Shown here in pieces: positions 5,556 through 12,249 of a DNA stretch of 14,740 nucleotides. Source of the stretch: an uncultured Lachnospiraceae bacterium (lineage in GTDB: Bacteria > Bacillota > Clostridia > Lachnospirales > Lachnospiraceae); NCBI GenBank assembly GCA_910585965.1, contig CAJUHH010000029.1:1-14740 (forward strand), given 5' to 3'. The notes under the pieces were generated by a model. The model saw only the letters and a program-made list of their open reading frames with translations. It was not told the origin of the DNA and ran no database searches. Position 1 is the first letter of the stretch, and every line of letters begins with the position of its first letter. Position numbers and translations under genes: made by a program.

Positions 5556-5805
5556 TTGAGGCGCTTCAGCGCCCAACCGGAAAAATCAATCCGATCTTTC
5601 CAAAACCGCCGTTCTCACCCGCTTTTTGAACGGGCAGGTGGCAAAACGATAGTTTTAGTATCAACAAGTAATCTCCACAGGCTCTTATCTCCAGTTAAAA
5701 TACATTTATGTGAAACCGCCGGCTTCCAAGCCGCCGTTTATTTCCAATTCCATATATGATAACCAGACAAGAACCCACTGCCGTTTATAAAAAGCGGCAG
5801 GGATT
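5556..5805 (-). other. structured, gene-free region between rpmJ and rpsM
   Basis: On the mRNA strand, from rpmJ onward: an 11-pair stem with one bulge (5772-5805) overlapping the rpmJ stop; a GC-rich imperfect hairpin (5713-5739); a possible H-type pseudoknot or switch, where 5634-5640 pairs with 5616-5622 (7 bp) and the loop part 5628-5633 is complementary to 5609-5614 just beyond (6 bp); a 9-bp hairpin with 5-base loop (5579-5601); and GGCGCT-GA-AGCGCC extended by TTG/CAA (5556-5576). None has a U-tract. No credible reading frame lies inside. It may be a leader or processing region for rpsM, or a small RNA embedded in the operon; I could not match a known family. Confidence 0.5.
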
Positions 5806-5917
5806 ATCCTTGTCTTTGTTTGTGTTTCGGATTTTCGCAGATTACTCTGATTCTTCCTTTTCTTTTGATGATTTTGCATTTTTCGCAAATCGGTTTTACT
5901 GATGACCTAACCTTCAT
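5804..5917 (-). CDS. rpmJ: 50S ribosomal protein L36
   Basis: The smallest 50S protein, 37 residues, binding 23S rRNA near the L7/L12 stalk base. All features of the zinc-binding (C-plus) form are present: C11, C14, C27 and H32, with the opening MKVRSSVKPICEKCK and the ending NPKHKQRQG. The start has only a modest ribosome binding site (GGTGA). It is the first gene behind an internal sigma-A promoter and a short 5' hairpin, so it opens a separately transcribed alpha operon. Confidence 0.95.
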   Translation of the reverse strand: MKVRSSVKPICEKCKIIKRKGRIRVICENPKHKQRQG

Positions 5918-5959
5918 TTCAATTCACCATGTCCTTTCCGTACCTTTTCGTAACCTACA

Positions 5960-5976
5960 GGTCTTCAAAAAAGACC
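5960..5976 (-). other. 5'-end hairpin of the rpmJ transcript
   Basis: GGTCTT and AAGACC pair perfectly around a 5-base loop (TTTTG on the mRNA). The hairpin begins about 8 bases after the -10 box, so it would be at the very 5' end of the transcript, a position that often protects mRNA from 5'-dependent decay. Confidence 0.55.
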
Positions 5977-5983
5977 GTTTTAC

Positions 5984-6012
5984 ATTATACCACGGAACCA
6001 TATCCTTTGCAA
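5984..6012 (-). promoter_or_regulatory. internal sigma-A promoter for the alpha operon
   Basis: TTGCAA (6007-6012) and a perfect TATAAT (5984-5989) are exactly 17 bases apart on the minus strand, and TG precedes the -10 by one base, giving an extended -10. It lies in the 165-base infA-rpmJ gap. It would add transcription of rpmJ-rpsM-rpsK-rpsD-rpoA-rplQ to read-through from spc. Confidence 0.85.
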
Positions 6013-6082
6013 GGGATTTTCCAACATTTTTCAACGATGCCTGTTATTTCATGCCGCCATTTTCCGCTGTTTTGGCTTTCCC

Positions 6083-6301
6083 CTATTTATCCCTCCAGAT
6101 AATACGTCCTTTCGACAAATCATAAGGGGACAGTTCCAGCGTCACTTTATCCCCGGGCAGAATACGGATAAAGTTCTGCCTCAGTTTGCCGCTGATATGG
6201 GCCAGAACCTTATGCCCGTTTTCCAGCTCTACCTGAAACATCGTATTCGGCAGCTTTTCCACTACCGTGCCTTCAATTTCAATTACATCTGCCTTTGACA
6301 T
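6083..6301 (-). CDS. infA: translation initiation factor IF-1
   Basis: IF-1 binds the 30S A site and assists IF-2 and IF-3 during initiation. The 72-residue protein is a single S1/OB-fold domain of normal length with the conserved opening SKADVIEIEGTVVEKLPN, the core FQVELENGHKVLAHISGK, and IRILPGDKVTLELSPYDL then GRI near the end. AGGAGG six bases upstream fixes the start. It overlaps the end of the KOW-protein gene by 19 bases, so their translation is probably coupled. Confidence 0.98.
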   Translation of the reverse strand: MSKADVIEIEGTVVEKLPNTMFQVELENGHKVLAHISGKLRQNFIRILPGDKVTLELSPYDLSKGRIIWRDK

Positions 6302-6561
6302 ACAAAACCTCCTATCGCTTTCCTTATTTCTTCATTATATATATGCTGGCCGTTTATAAGCTTCTCCTTCAAAATATCATCGGCTTCTTTTTTAATTATC
6401 TGAATATGTTTCTTATTTTTCTTTTTGGGATTTTCCAACGTCTTCAGGCGTCCGTCCGATACATATACATATTCTTTCTCTTCCCTTACTATGATATATA
6501 CGGTATCCCTGTCATGCCCCGCCCTGGATGTCGCAAACATTCCCACCATACCAGCGTCCAT
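6283..6561 (-). CDS. KOW-domain (L14e-like) RNA-binding protein
   Basis: A 92-residue basic protein placed between map and infA. The first half (about 1-45) fits a KOW/L14e fold: GMFATSRAGHDRDTVYIIV, then EYVYVSDGRLKTLENPKKKNKKHI. The second half (about 50-85) is a charged helix-rich tail. Proteins of this type occur at this position in many Clostridia and are annotated as KOW-domain RNA-binding proteins; their exact role is not known to me. GAGGAAGG directly precedes the Met at 6561; an in-frame Met at 6573 has no clear ribosome binding site. The 3' end overlaps infA by 19 bases, and the infA ribosome binding site lies within this gene. Confidence 0.8.
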   Translation of the reverse strand: MDAGMVGMFATSRAGHDRDTVYIIVREEKEYVYVSDGRLKTLENPKKKNKKHIQIIKKEADDILKEKLINGQHIYNEEIRKAIGGFVCQRQM

Positions 6562-6608
6562 ATCCTTCCTCATTCCATTATCGCATTAATATTTCATCTT
6601 GATATTTA

Positions 6609-7358
6609 TTATATTGTCAATATTTCCGGCTCGCCGTCGGTGATCAGGATGGTATTCTCATAATGGGCGGACAGCGAACCGTCTTTTGTCACAACCGTCC
6701 AATCGTCATCCAGCCATTCTACCTTCCAGCCGCCCATATTGATCATCGGCTCCACTGCCAAGGTCATTCCCGGCCTTAATTTTACCCCTCTTCTGCGCTG
6801 CGCAAAATTGGGTATCTGGGGATCTTCATGAAGATCCGACCCTACGCCATGGCCGACAAGATCGCGTACAATTCCATATCCGAAGGAAGAAATATAAAAA
6901 TCGATCGCTTTTGATATATCGTTTAAATGATTTCCGCTTTTTGCCATCTTCAATCCTTCATAGAAGCTCTGCCTGGTGGCATCTATCAAATCCTGGGCTT
7001 CCTTGCTGATCTTTCCTACTGCATGGGTTCTTGCCGCATCGGAATGGTATCCCTTCCAGATAACCCCTGCATCCAGGCTGACAATATCCCCTTCCTTCAG
7101 AATACGCTTCTTGCTCGGAATTCCATGGACTACCTCGTCATTCACGGATACGCATATGGATGCCGGATAACCATTATAATTCAGAAAACTCGGGGTACAG
7201 CCATAGCCGCGTATCATCTTTTCCCCGATCTGGTCAATCTCGTAAGTGGAAATCCCTGGTTTGATCTCTTCTCCCAGGCGTTCATGGACTTCCGCAAGTA
7301 TTCTGCCGGATTCCCGCATCAAGGCAATTTCCCTGGCGGACTTAATCGACACTGACAT
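6609..7358 (-). CDS. map: methionine aminopeptidase, type I
   Basis: Removes the initiator methionine from new proteins when the second residue is small. The 249-residue protein has the pita-bread fold and a complete set of metal ligands: D96 (SLDAG), D107 (HSDAAR), H170 (GHGVG), E203 (AVEP) and E234 (HYENT), with the substrate-binding H78 (NDEVVHGIP) and H177 (HEDP). No N-terminal SH3 or zinc extension, so it is the short bacterial type Ia. An upstream in-frame Met at 7406 would run into adk; GGAGG eight bases before 7358 decides the start. It follows adk by 16 bases. Confidence 0.97.
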   Translation of the reverse strand: MSVSIKSAREIALMRESGRILAEVHERLGEEIKPGISTYEIDQIGEKMIRGYGCTPSFLNYNGYPASICVSVNDEVVHGIPSKKRILKEGDIVSLDAGVIWKGYHSDAARTHAVGKISKEAQDLIDATRQSFYEGLKMAKSGNHLNDISKAIDFYISSFGYGIVRDLVGHGVGSDLHEDPQIPNFAQRRRGVKLRPGMTLAVEPMINMGGWKVEWLDDDWTVVTKDGSLSAHYENTILITDGEPEILTI

Positions 7359-7374
7359 AACCCAAACCTCCGCC

Positions 7375-8019
7375 TTATTTTTCCAAAATCTCCACGATAG
7401 AATCAAATACTTCCTTCATCGGTTTCGTTCCGTCTACTGTCTTTAATACGCCCTTTTCTTCATAAAACTGAATCAACGGCTGAGTCTGCTTATGGTATAC
7501 TTCCAAACGGTTTAAAACAGTCTCCGGCTTGTCATCGTCACGGAGCACCAGCTCGTTTCCGCATTTATCGCAAACGCCTTCTTTCTTCGGCGGAATATGT
7601 TCTATATGATATGTGGAGCCGCATGACAGGCATGCCCTTCTGCCGGACATTCTCTTTACGATGTTCTCATCCGGGACATCCACATTGACTGCACAGTCTA
7701 TGGCATCGCCCAATTCAGCAAGCGCTTTGTCCAATACTTCCGCCTGCGGGATCGTTCTCGGAAAGCCATCCAGAAGGTAGCCGTCTTTGCAGTCCTCCTG
7801 CGCCACCCTGTCCAAAAGAATCTTTACAGTAAGTTCATCCGGCACCAGCAGCCCCTGGTCCATATATTTCTTGGCTTCCATGCCGAGTTCCGTTCCATTT
7901 TTAATATTTGCCCTGAAAATATCGCCTGTCGAAACATGGGGAATATGGTATTTATCAGCTATCATCTGCGCCTGTGTCCCTTTTCCTGCCCCAGGAGCGC
8001 CTAACATAACGATCTTCAT
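7375..8019 (-). CDS. adk: adenylate kinase, zinc-containing LID
   Basis: Interconverts ATP + AMP and two ADP, setting the cellular adenylate balance. The 214 residues include the P-loop GAPGAGKGT (7-15), the AMP-binding region with STGDIFR (30-36), LLDGFPRT (82-89), and a long LID carrying four zinc cysteines C130, C133, C150 and C153, as in many Gram-positive enzymes. AAGGAAGG upstream of the Met at 8019 sets the start; an in-frame Met 12 codons earlier would place the start inside the hairpin at 8043-8075. It lies between secY and map, the common arrangement in Firmicutes. Confidence 0.97.
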   Translation of the reverse strand: MKIVMLGAPGAGKGTQAQMIADKYHIPHVSTGDIFRANIKNGTELGMEAKKYMDQGLLVPDELTVKILLDRVAQEDCKDGYLLDGFPRTIPQAEVLDKALAELGDAIDCAVNVDVPDENIVKRMSGRRACLSCGSTYHIEHIPPKKEGVCDKCGNELVLRDDDKPETVLNRLEVYHKQTQPLIQFYEEKGVLKTVDGTKPMKEVFDSIVEILEK

Positions 8020-8042
8020 ATACAATCCTTCCTTTCCAACGA

Positions 8043-8075
8043 CAGATGGACACACGCAAAGCGAGTGCCCATCTG
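8043..8075 (-). other. strong hairpin in the secY-adk gap
   Basis: On the mRNA, CAGATGGGCACTCGC pairs with GCGTGTGTCCATCTG around a TTT loop: 14 pairs with one U-U mismatch. The one wobble is G-U on the mRNA and A-C on the plus strand. No U-tract follows; the adk ribosome binding site begins about 13 bases later. It fills half of the 65-base gap. It may act as a processing or stability element that sets different levels for secY and adk (inference). Confidence 0.65.
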
Positions 8076-8084
8076 CAGTTGCCT

Positions 8085-9398
8085 CTAATCATTCAAAAAA
8101 CCTTTATAATTGCGAACCAACATCTGAGATTCAACCTGTTTCACCGTTTCCAAAATAACGCTGACGATAATGATCAGGCTGGTTCCCCCAAAGGATACGC
8201 TGGCATTAAAAATGCCGTTGAATACAAACGGAAGGATGCCTACGATCGTCAGACCGACTGCCCCGATGAAAATGATATAATTCAAAATTTTAGTCAGATA
8301 CTCGCTGGTCGGCTTGCCCGGCCTGATGCCCGGTATAAATCCGCCCTGTTTTTTCATATTATCTGCTATTTCCAACGGATTGAACGTAATCGATGTATAG
8401 AAATAAGCAAAAAAGATAACTAAAACAATATAAACCAAAAGTCCGATAGAATAAACCGGCTGGCTCGGCTTGCACCAGTTTGACGAATTCAAGGCCCTTA
8501 AGATCTCCGCCCCTGCGCCCGTTCCCTGATAATTAAAAAGAGAGCTGACAATGAGGGGAAGCTGCATAAGGGAAGATGCGAAGATAATCGGGATAACCCC
8601 CGACGTATTTACCTTCAGCGGAATATTCGTCGTCTGTCCGCCAACCATTTTTCTTCCCTGCACTTTTTTCGCGTACTGTACCGGGATCTTTCGCACGCCG
8701 CCGTTCAATACGACAACCAGCGCTACCATCGCAATGATGATCGCAATAATAACAGCCGCCGCCACAACGGCAAGAGCCGTAGACTTCCCATACACAAACT
8801 GCTCAAATAAATTATTAATATCCTGCGGCAGGCGGGAAATGATATTGATTACAAGCACGATAGATATACCGTTGCCTATTCCATTTTCCGTAATCCGTTC
8901 GCCGATCCACATAAGAAATGCACTGCCGGCAGTCATAGCGGCAATAACCGTAATGACGTTCAGGGCATTGTATTCTTCCAGCAGTCCCTGCCTCCCGAAG
9001 CCGATCGCCATAGCGCCGGATTCAAACAAAGCAAGCCCGACTGTCACATAACGCGTGATAGAAGCTATCTTCTTCCGCCCGTCTTCCCCATCGCGCTGCA
9101 TCTCCTCCAGCTTTGGAATCGCTATCGTAAGAAGCTGCATAATAATAGAGGATGTGATATACGGGGTAATATTTAATGCTAAAATGGACATATTGAGGAA
9201 CGAACCGCCCGTAAATGCATCCAAAAAGTTAAATGCATCCCCTGTCTGTGCCGCAAACCAATTAGAAAAATAATGTCTGTCCACCCCCGGCACAGGAAGC
9301 TGTGATCCAAGACGGATCACAACTAACATGAGGAAGGTGAAAAAGACCTTTTTTCTGATCTCTTTGATTTTAAATGCATTCTTTACGGTTGCAAACAT
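8085..9398 (-). CDS. secY: protein translocase subunit SecY
   Basis: The channel-forming subunit of the SecYEG translocon in the cytoplasmic membrane. The 437 residues show the expected ten hydrophobic segments, the N-terminal amphipathic stretch (KNAFKIKEIRKKVFFTFLM), the plug/TM2 region (FNLL-like FNFLDAFTGGS, then ALNITPYITSSIIMQLL), the cytosolic loop with VRKIPVQYAKK, and the C5 loop with PGIRPGKPTSEYL that contacts SecA and ribosomes. Length is typical. The start codon overlaps the rplO stop by one base (TAATG), and AGAGGTGA inside the rplO end serves as ribosome binding site, implying translational coupling. Confidence 0.98.
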   Translation of the reverse strand: MFATVKNAFKIKEIRKKVFFTFLMLVVIRLGSQLPVPGVDRHYFSNWFAAQTGDAFNFLDAFTGGSFLNMSILALNITPYITSSIIMQLLTIAIPKLEEMQRDGEDGRKKIASITRYVTVGLALFESGAMAIGFGRQGLLEEYNALNVITVIAAMTAGSAFLMWIGERITENGIGNGISIVLVINIISRLPQDINNLFEQFVYGKSTALAVVAAAVIIAIIIAMVALVVVLNGGVRKIPVQYAKKVQGRKMVGGQTTNIPLKVNTSGVIPIIFASSLMQLPLIVSSLFNYQGTGAGAEILRALNSSNWCKPSQPVYSIGLLVYIVLVIFFAYFYTSITFNPLEIADNMKKQGGFIPGIRPGKPTSEYLTKILNYIIFIGAVGLTIVGILPFVFNGIFNASVSFGGTSLIIIVSVILETVKQVESQMLVRNYKGFLND

Positions 9399-9838
9399 TA
9401 CATCACCTCTGCTGTTCCACCAAGAGCTTCAATTTTTTCTTTTGCCGATGCGCTGAATGCATTGGCCTTTACTGTAAGCTTCTTAGTAAAGTCTCCGTTT
9501 CCGAGGATTTTAACGCCGTCCCTTGGATTTTTCACAATGCCCCTTTCAATCAATGTATCTACATCAACTGTCGCGCCATTATCAAATACTTCCAAGGCAC
9601 TTACGTTAATTGCAACGATTTCCTTAGCGTTGAAATTCTTGAACCCTCTCTTCGGAATACGTCTGTATAACGGCATCTGGCCGCCTTCAAAACCGGGCCT
9701 CGTCCTTCCGGAACGGGCTTTCTGTCCTTTATGTCCTTTTCCGGCTGTCTTCCCGTTTCCTGAACCGTGTCCACGGCCCCTTCTAAAATTATCATTGTGT
9801 TTAGAACCTTTTGCAGGCCTTAAATTTGATAATTCCAT
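9398..9838 (-). CDS. rplO: 50S ribosomal protein L15
   Basis: L15 binds 23S rRNA late in 50S assembly. The 146 residues show the Gly/Arg/Lys-rich extended N-terminal arm (RRGRGHGSGNGKTAGKGHKG at about 19-38, GFEGGQMPLYRRIPKRGF at about 50-67) and a globular C-terminal domain ending in LGG. Length is normal. AAGGAGGTG precedes the start. It follows rpmD by 22 bases and overlaps secY by one base. Confidence 0.97.
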   Translation of the reverse strand: MELSNLRPAKGSKHNDNFRRGRGHGSGNGKTAGKGHKGQKARSGRTRPGFEGGQMPLYRRIPKRGFKNFNAKEIVAINVSALEVFDNGATVDVDTLIERGIVKNPRDGVKILGNGDFTKKLTVKANAFSASAKEKIEALGGTAEVM

Positions 9839-9860
9839 TTCCTGGCACCTCCTTATCTTT

Positions 9861-10046
9861 TTATGCTTCTTCTACTTTAACCAAATGTCTTATCTGCTGG
9901 ATCTGTCCTCTTGTCGATGCGTTATCAGGCAGTTCAACAGTCTTGTTCAGCTTCCGAAGCCCCATTGCAGCAACTGTTTTCCTATGCTTAGGTATTGCTC
10001 CGATAGGAGATTTCACCAATGTTATTTTTAATTTCTTACCTTCCAC
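9861..10046 (-). CDS. rpmD: 50S ribosomal protein L30
   Basis: A 61-residue 50S protein with the single ferredoxin-like L30 domain. Visible motifs are KITLVKSPIG, the HRKTVAAMGLRKLNKTVE segment and the C-terminal GQIQQIRHLVKV. The start is GTG, with AAGGAGAG seven bases upstream, and lies 38 bases after rpsE. Length is normal for the short bacterial form. Confidence 0.95.
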   Translation of the reverse strand: MEGKKLKITLVKSPIGAIPKHRKTVAAMGLRKLNKTVELPDNASTRGQIQQIRHLVKVEEA

Positions 10047-10084
10047 TTCTATTCTCTCCTTTCCACCTTTTCAGGAAAAACTGC

Positions 10085-10591
10085 TTACAGCAGTTCTTCT
10101 ACAGATTTGCCGCGGTTTCTGGCAACTTCTTCAGGAGTTTTTAACTGGCTTAAACCTGCGATCGTTGCAAGAACAACATTCTGCTTATTGTTGGAGCCCA
10201 AAGACTTCGTACGGATATTCTTGATTCCTGCAAGCTCGCAAACGCTACGCGCCGGTCCTCCGGCAATAACGCCGGTACCATCCGGTGCTTTCTTCAGAAG
10301 CACGGTGGAAGAACCGAATTTTCCAAGGAAATCATGCGTAATACTGTTATTTTCATCTAAAGCGACAGTAACGAGATTTTTTGTCGCATCCTCTTTTCCC
10401 TTGCGGATCGCTTCCGGGATTTCAGCCGCCTTGCCAAGCCCTGCGCCTACATGCCCGTTTCCGTCGCCAACAACAACTAAAGCTGTGAATCGGAAGTTAC
10501 GACCACCTTTTACAACCTTGGTTACGCGCTTGATAGCAACTACTTTTTCAGTTAATTCAAACTGACTTGCATCAATGATTGTACGTCTCAT
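10085..10591 (-). CDS. rpsE: 30S ribosomal protein S5
   Basis: S5 lines the mRNA entry channel of the 30S subunit and, with S4, affects decoding accuracy. The 168 residues include the dsRNA-binding-like N-terminal domain (ELTEKVVAIKRVTKVVKGGRN and FTALVVVGDGNGHVGAG) and the C-terminal domain with GTGVIAGGPARSVCELAG (about 104-121). The loop VKGGRNFRF is where spectinomycin-resistance changes are found in other bacteria; it looks wild type here. GGAAGGGAGAG upstream supports the start. Confidence 0.97.
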   Translation of the reverse strand: MRRTIIDASQFELTEKVVAIKRVTKVVKGGRNFRFTALVVVGDGNGHVGAGLGKAAEIPEAIRKGKEDATKNLVTVALDENNSITHDFLGKFGSSTVLLKKAPDGTGVIAGGPARSVCELAGIKNIRTKSLGSNNKQNVVLATIAGLSQLKTPEEVARNRGKSVEELL

Positions 10592-10609
10592 GTGATTTTC
10601 TCTCCCTTC

Positions 10610-10978
10610 CTAGAATATTAAGCCAGCTTCTCTGGCTGCTTCAGCTAAAGCTGCAACTTTTCCATGATATAAATAGCCGCCTCTGTCATAGACAACTGTC
10701 GTAATACCCTTTTCCAGCGCCCTCTTGGCAATTACTGTCCCGACATATGCCGCTGCATCAACGTTATTGGTTTTTTCCAGTTCAGCCTTTACTTCCTTTT
10801 CCAGCGTAGATGCCGCAACTAAAGTATTGCCTGCTGTGTCGTCGATAATTTGAGCATACATATGATTATTGCTTCTGAACACAGCCAGACGCGGTCTCTG
10901 CGGTGTTCCGCTGAAACGGTTACGAATTCTCTTGTGTTTCTTAACACGGATTTTTGCTCTTGATTCTTTTTTAACCAT
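10610..10978 (-). CDS. rplR: 50S ribosomal protein L18
   Basis: L18 carries 5S rRNA, with L5, into the central protuberance of the 50S subunit. The 122 residues show the basic N-terminus (RVKKHKRIRNRFSGTPQRPRLAVFRS in outline), the NNHMYAQIIDD strand region, and the C-terminal VVYDRGGYLYHGKVAALAEAAREAGL. Length is normal. AAGGAG nine bases upstream fixes the start; the gene follows rplF by 17 bases. Confidence 0.97.
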   Translation of the reverse strand: MVKKESRAKIRVKKHKRIRNRFSGTPQRPRLAVFRSNNHMYAQIIDDTAGNTLVAASTLEKEVKAELEKTNNVDAAAYVGTVIAKRALEKGITTVVYDRGGYLYHGKVAALAEAAREAGLIF

Positions 10979-10995
10979 TCTTATACTCTCCTTAT

Positions 10996-11538
10996 CTATT
11001 TCTTACCAGTCTTACCAACTTTACGTCTGATCACTTCATCAGCATATTTGATACCCTTGCCCTTATAAGGCTCCGGCCTTCTCTTATCTCTGATTTCAGC
11101 AGCGAATTGGCCAACTTGTTCTTTATTGATACCCTTAACAATGATAACGTTCTGTCCTTCCACCACCGTCTCGATGCCTTCCGGATCTTCCATTTCCACC
11201 GGGTGGGAATATCCCAGGGATAAGGTCAGTTTCTTTCCTGATTTCGCGGCCCTATAACCAACGCCGTTTACTTCCAGCTTCTTTTCATATCCCTGCGTAA
11301 CGCCTACTACCATGTTATTGATAAGGGTTCTTGTAAGACCATGAAGAGATTTCATTTTCTTCAGATCATTCGGCCTCGAAACAACCACCTGGCCGCCGTC
11401 CAACTTAATTTCCATTTCCGCAGGAAGCACTCTCTCGAGCGTTCCTTTCGGACCTTTTACAGTCACTTTATTATTTTCTGCGATATCCACAGTAACTCCT
11501 GCCGGAACCGCGATTGGCATCCTTCCTATCCGTGACAT
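10996..11538 (-). CDS. rplF: 50S ribosomal protein L6
   Basis: L6 lies near the sarcin-ricin loop and the factor-binding site of the 50S subunit. The 180 residues contain two similar domains and the standard landmarks: MSRIGRMPIAVPAGV at the start, VKGPKGTL (28-35), and the C-terminal signature RRPEPYKGKGIKYADEVIRR (about 152-171). AGGAGG seven bases upstream sets the start. The 140-base gap before it, after rpsH, holds one copy of the composite hairpin element. Confidence 0.97.
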   Translation of the reverse strand: MSRIGRMPIAVPAGVTVDIAENNKVTVKGPKGTLERVLPAEMEIKLDGGQVVVSRPNDLKKMKSLHGLTRTLINNMVVGVTQGYEKKLEVNGVGYRAAKSGKKLTLSLGYSHPVEMEDPEGIETVVEGQNVIIVKGINKEQVGQFAAEIRDKRRPEPYKGKGIKYADEVIRRKVGKTGKK

Positions 11539-11594
11539 GCCCGTACCTCCTATTTTCTATTGTCAATCTATATCTATATCTGTTTATACCATCT

Positions 11595-11676
11595 GGAAGA
11601 ACGCTCGCATTCTTCCGAACATGACATAGTATTTCTTAGGCGGCGTTTTCCGACGCCTTAGAAATTCTTCATGTTC
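11595..11676 (-). repeat. composite hairpin element, copy 1 (rpsH-rplF gap)
   Basis: Two abutting hairpins. The first to be transcribed has an 8-bp outer stem (11617-11624 with 11669-11676, GAACATGA/TCATGTTC), an internal loop of 6 and 3 bases, and a 14-position inner stem (11631-11644 with 11652-11665) with two mismatches. The second is GGAAGAATGC/GCGTTCTTCC on the mRNA (11595-11616), with one U-G pair. The inner stem, internal-loop sizes and second hairpin recur in the rpsN-rpsH gap. The first hairpin starts directly after the rpsH stop codon and no U-tract follows. The rest of the gap (11539-11594) is AT-rich and contains the rplF ribosome binding site. Confidence 0.75.
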
Positions 11677-11678
11677 TG

Positions 11679-12080
11679 CTACCAAACAAACGCTAACACT
11701 TCTCCGCCTACCTGAAGCTCTCTCGCCTTCTTATCCGTGATCACGCCCTGGTTAGTGGAAATAATAGCGATCCCCAGTCCGCCGAGCACCTTCGGAAGCT
11801 CTTCCTTGCCCGCATACACGCGAAGGCCCGGCTTAGAGATTCTCTTCAGCCCTGTAATAATCTTCTCATTCTTATCCCCGCCATACTTCAAAGTAATACG
11901 GATCGTCTTAAAATTCCCGTCGTCGATTACATCAAATTTCTTAATGTACCCTTCCTCTAAAAGAATCTTAGCAATCGCCAGCTTCATCTTAGAAGACGGA
12001 ACATCCACTGTATCATGTTTTGCAGTATTCGCATTACGGATTCTCGTAAGCATATCTGCAATAGGATCACTCATTGTCAT
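11679..12080 (-). CDS. rpsH: 30S ribosomal protein S8
   Basis: S8 binds helix 21 of 16S rRNA early in 30S assembly; in E. coli it also represses the spc operon. The 133 residues start MTMSDPIADMLTRIRNA and contain LAIAKILLEEGYI, LKYGGDKNEKII, then LGGLGIAIISTNQGVITDKKAR and the ending GGEVLAFVW. Length is normal. The first Met is preferred because AAGGAGG is ten bases upstream of it. Uniquely in this cluster the gene is flanked on both sides by copies of one composite hairpin element. Confidence 0.97.
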   Translation of the reverse strand: MTMSDPIADMLTRIRNANTAKHDTVDVPSSKMKLAIAKILLEEGYIKKFDVIDDGNFKTIRITLKYGGDKNEKIITGLKRISKPGLRVYAGKEELPKVLGGLGIAIISTNQGVITDKKARELQVGGEVLAFVW

Positions 12081-12142
12081 GATTTAGTTTCCTCCTTCTC
12101 TCATTGACTTGAATCATGCCTGAAGAATATTGCGCATTTCTC

Positions 12143-12249
12143 TCTAAGGTGGTCGAAACACCTCAGAAGAATGCGGAACGCATTCTTCGAATCCAAATAT
12201 AGCATTTCTTAGGCGGCGTTTTATGACGCCTTAGAAATTCTTTTGGATT
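12143..12249 (-). repeat. composite hairpin element, copy 2 (rpsN-rpsH gap)
   Basis: Starting directly after the rpsN stop codon, the mRNA strand forms an 8-bp outer stem (12190-12197 with 12242-12249, AATCCAAA/TTTGGATT), the same 6/3 internal loop as in copy 1, and the same 14-position inner stem (12204-12217 with 12225-12238). Next is a perfect 10-bp hairpin GAAGAATGCG-TTC-CGCATTCTTC (12166-12188), then a third 9-pair hairpin (12143-12151 with 12159-12167) that copy 1 lacks. The outer stem differs from copy 1 at five of eight positions, each change matched on the other side. The remaining gap (12081-12142) holds the rpsH ribosome binding site and nothing else I can name. Confidence 0.75.

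Noticed and set aside
5711..5755. 15-codon leader peptide after rpmJ (begins MELEINGG on the minus strand)
   Set aside because: No ribosome binding site, and it falls within the paired arms of a GC-rich hairpin.
5556..5805. Rho-independent terminators or attenuators in the rpmJ-rpsM gap
   Set aside because: None of the stems is followed by a U-tract on the transcribed strand.
11617..11676. S8-binding site mimic of 16S helix 21 in the hairpins beside rpsH
   Set aside because: The location is suggestive, but the 3/6 internal loop (AGA opposite RCUAUR on the mRNA) does not match the S8 recognition core as I know it, so I do not annotate it as such.
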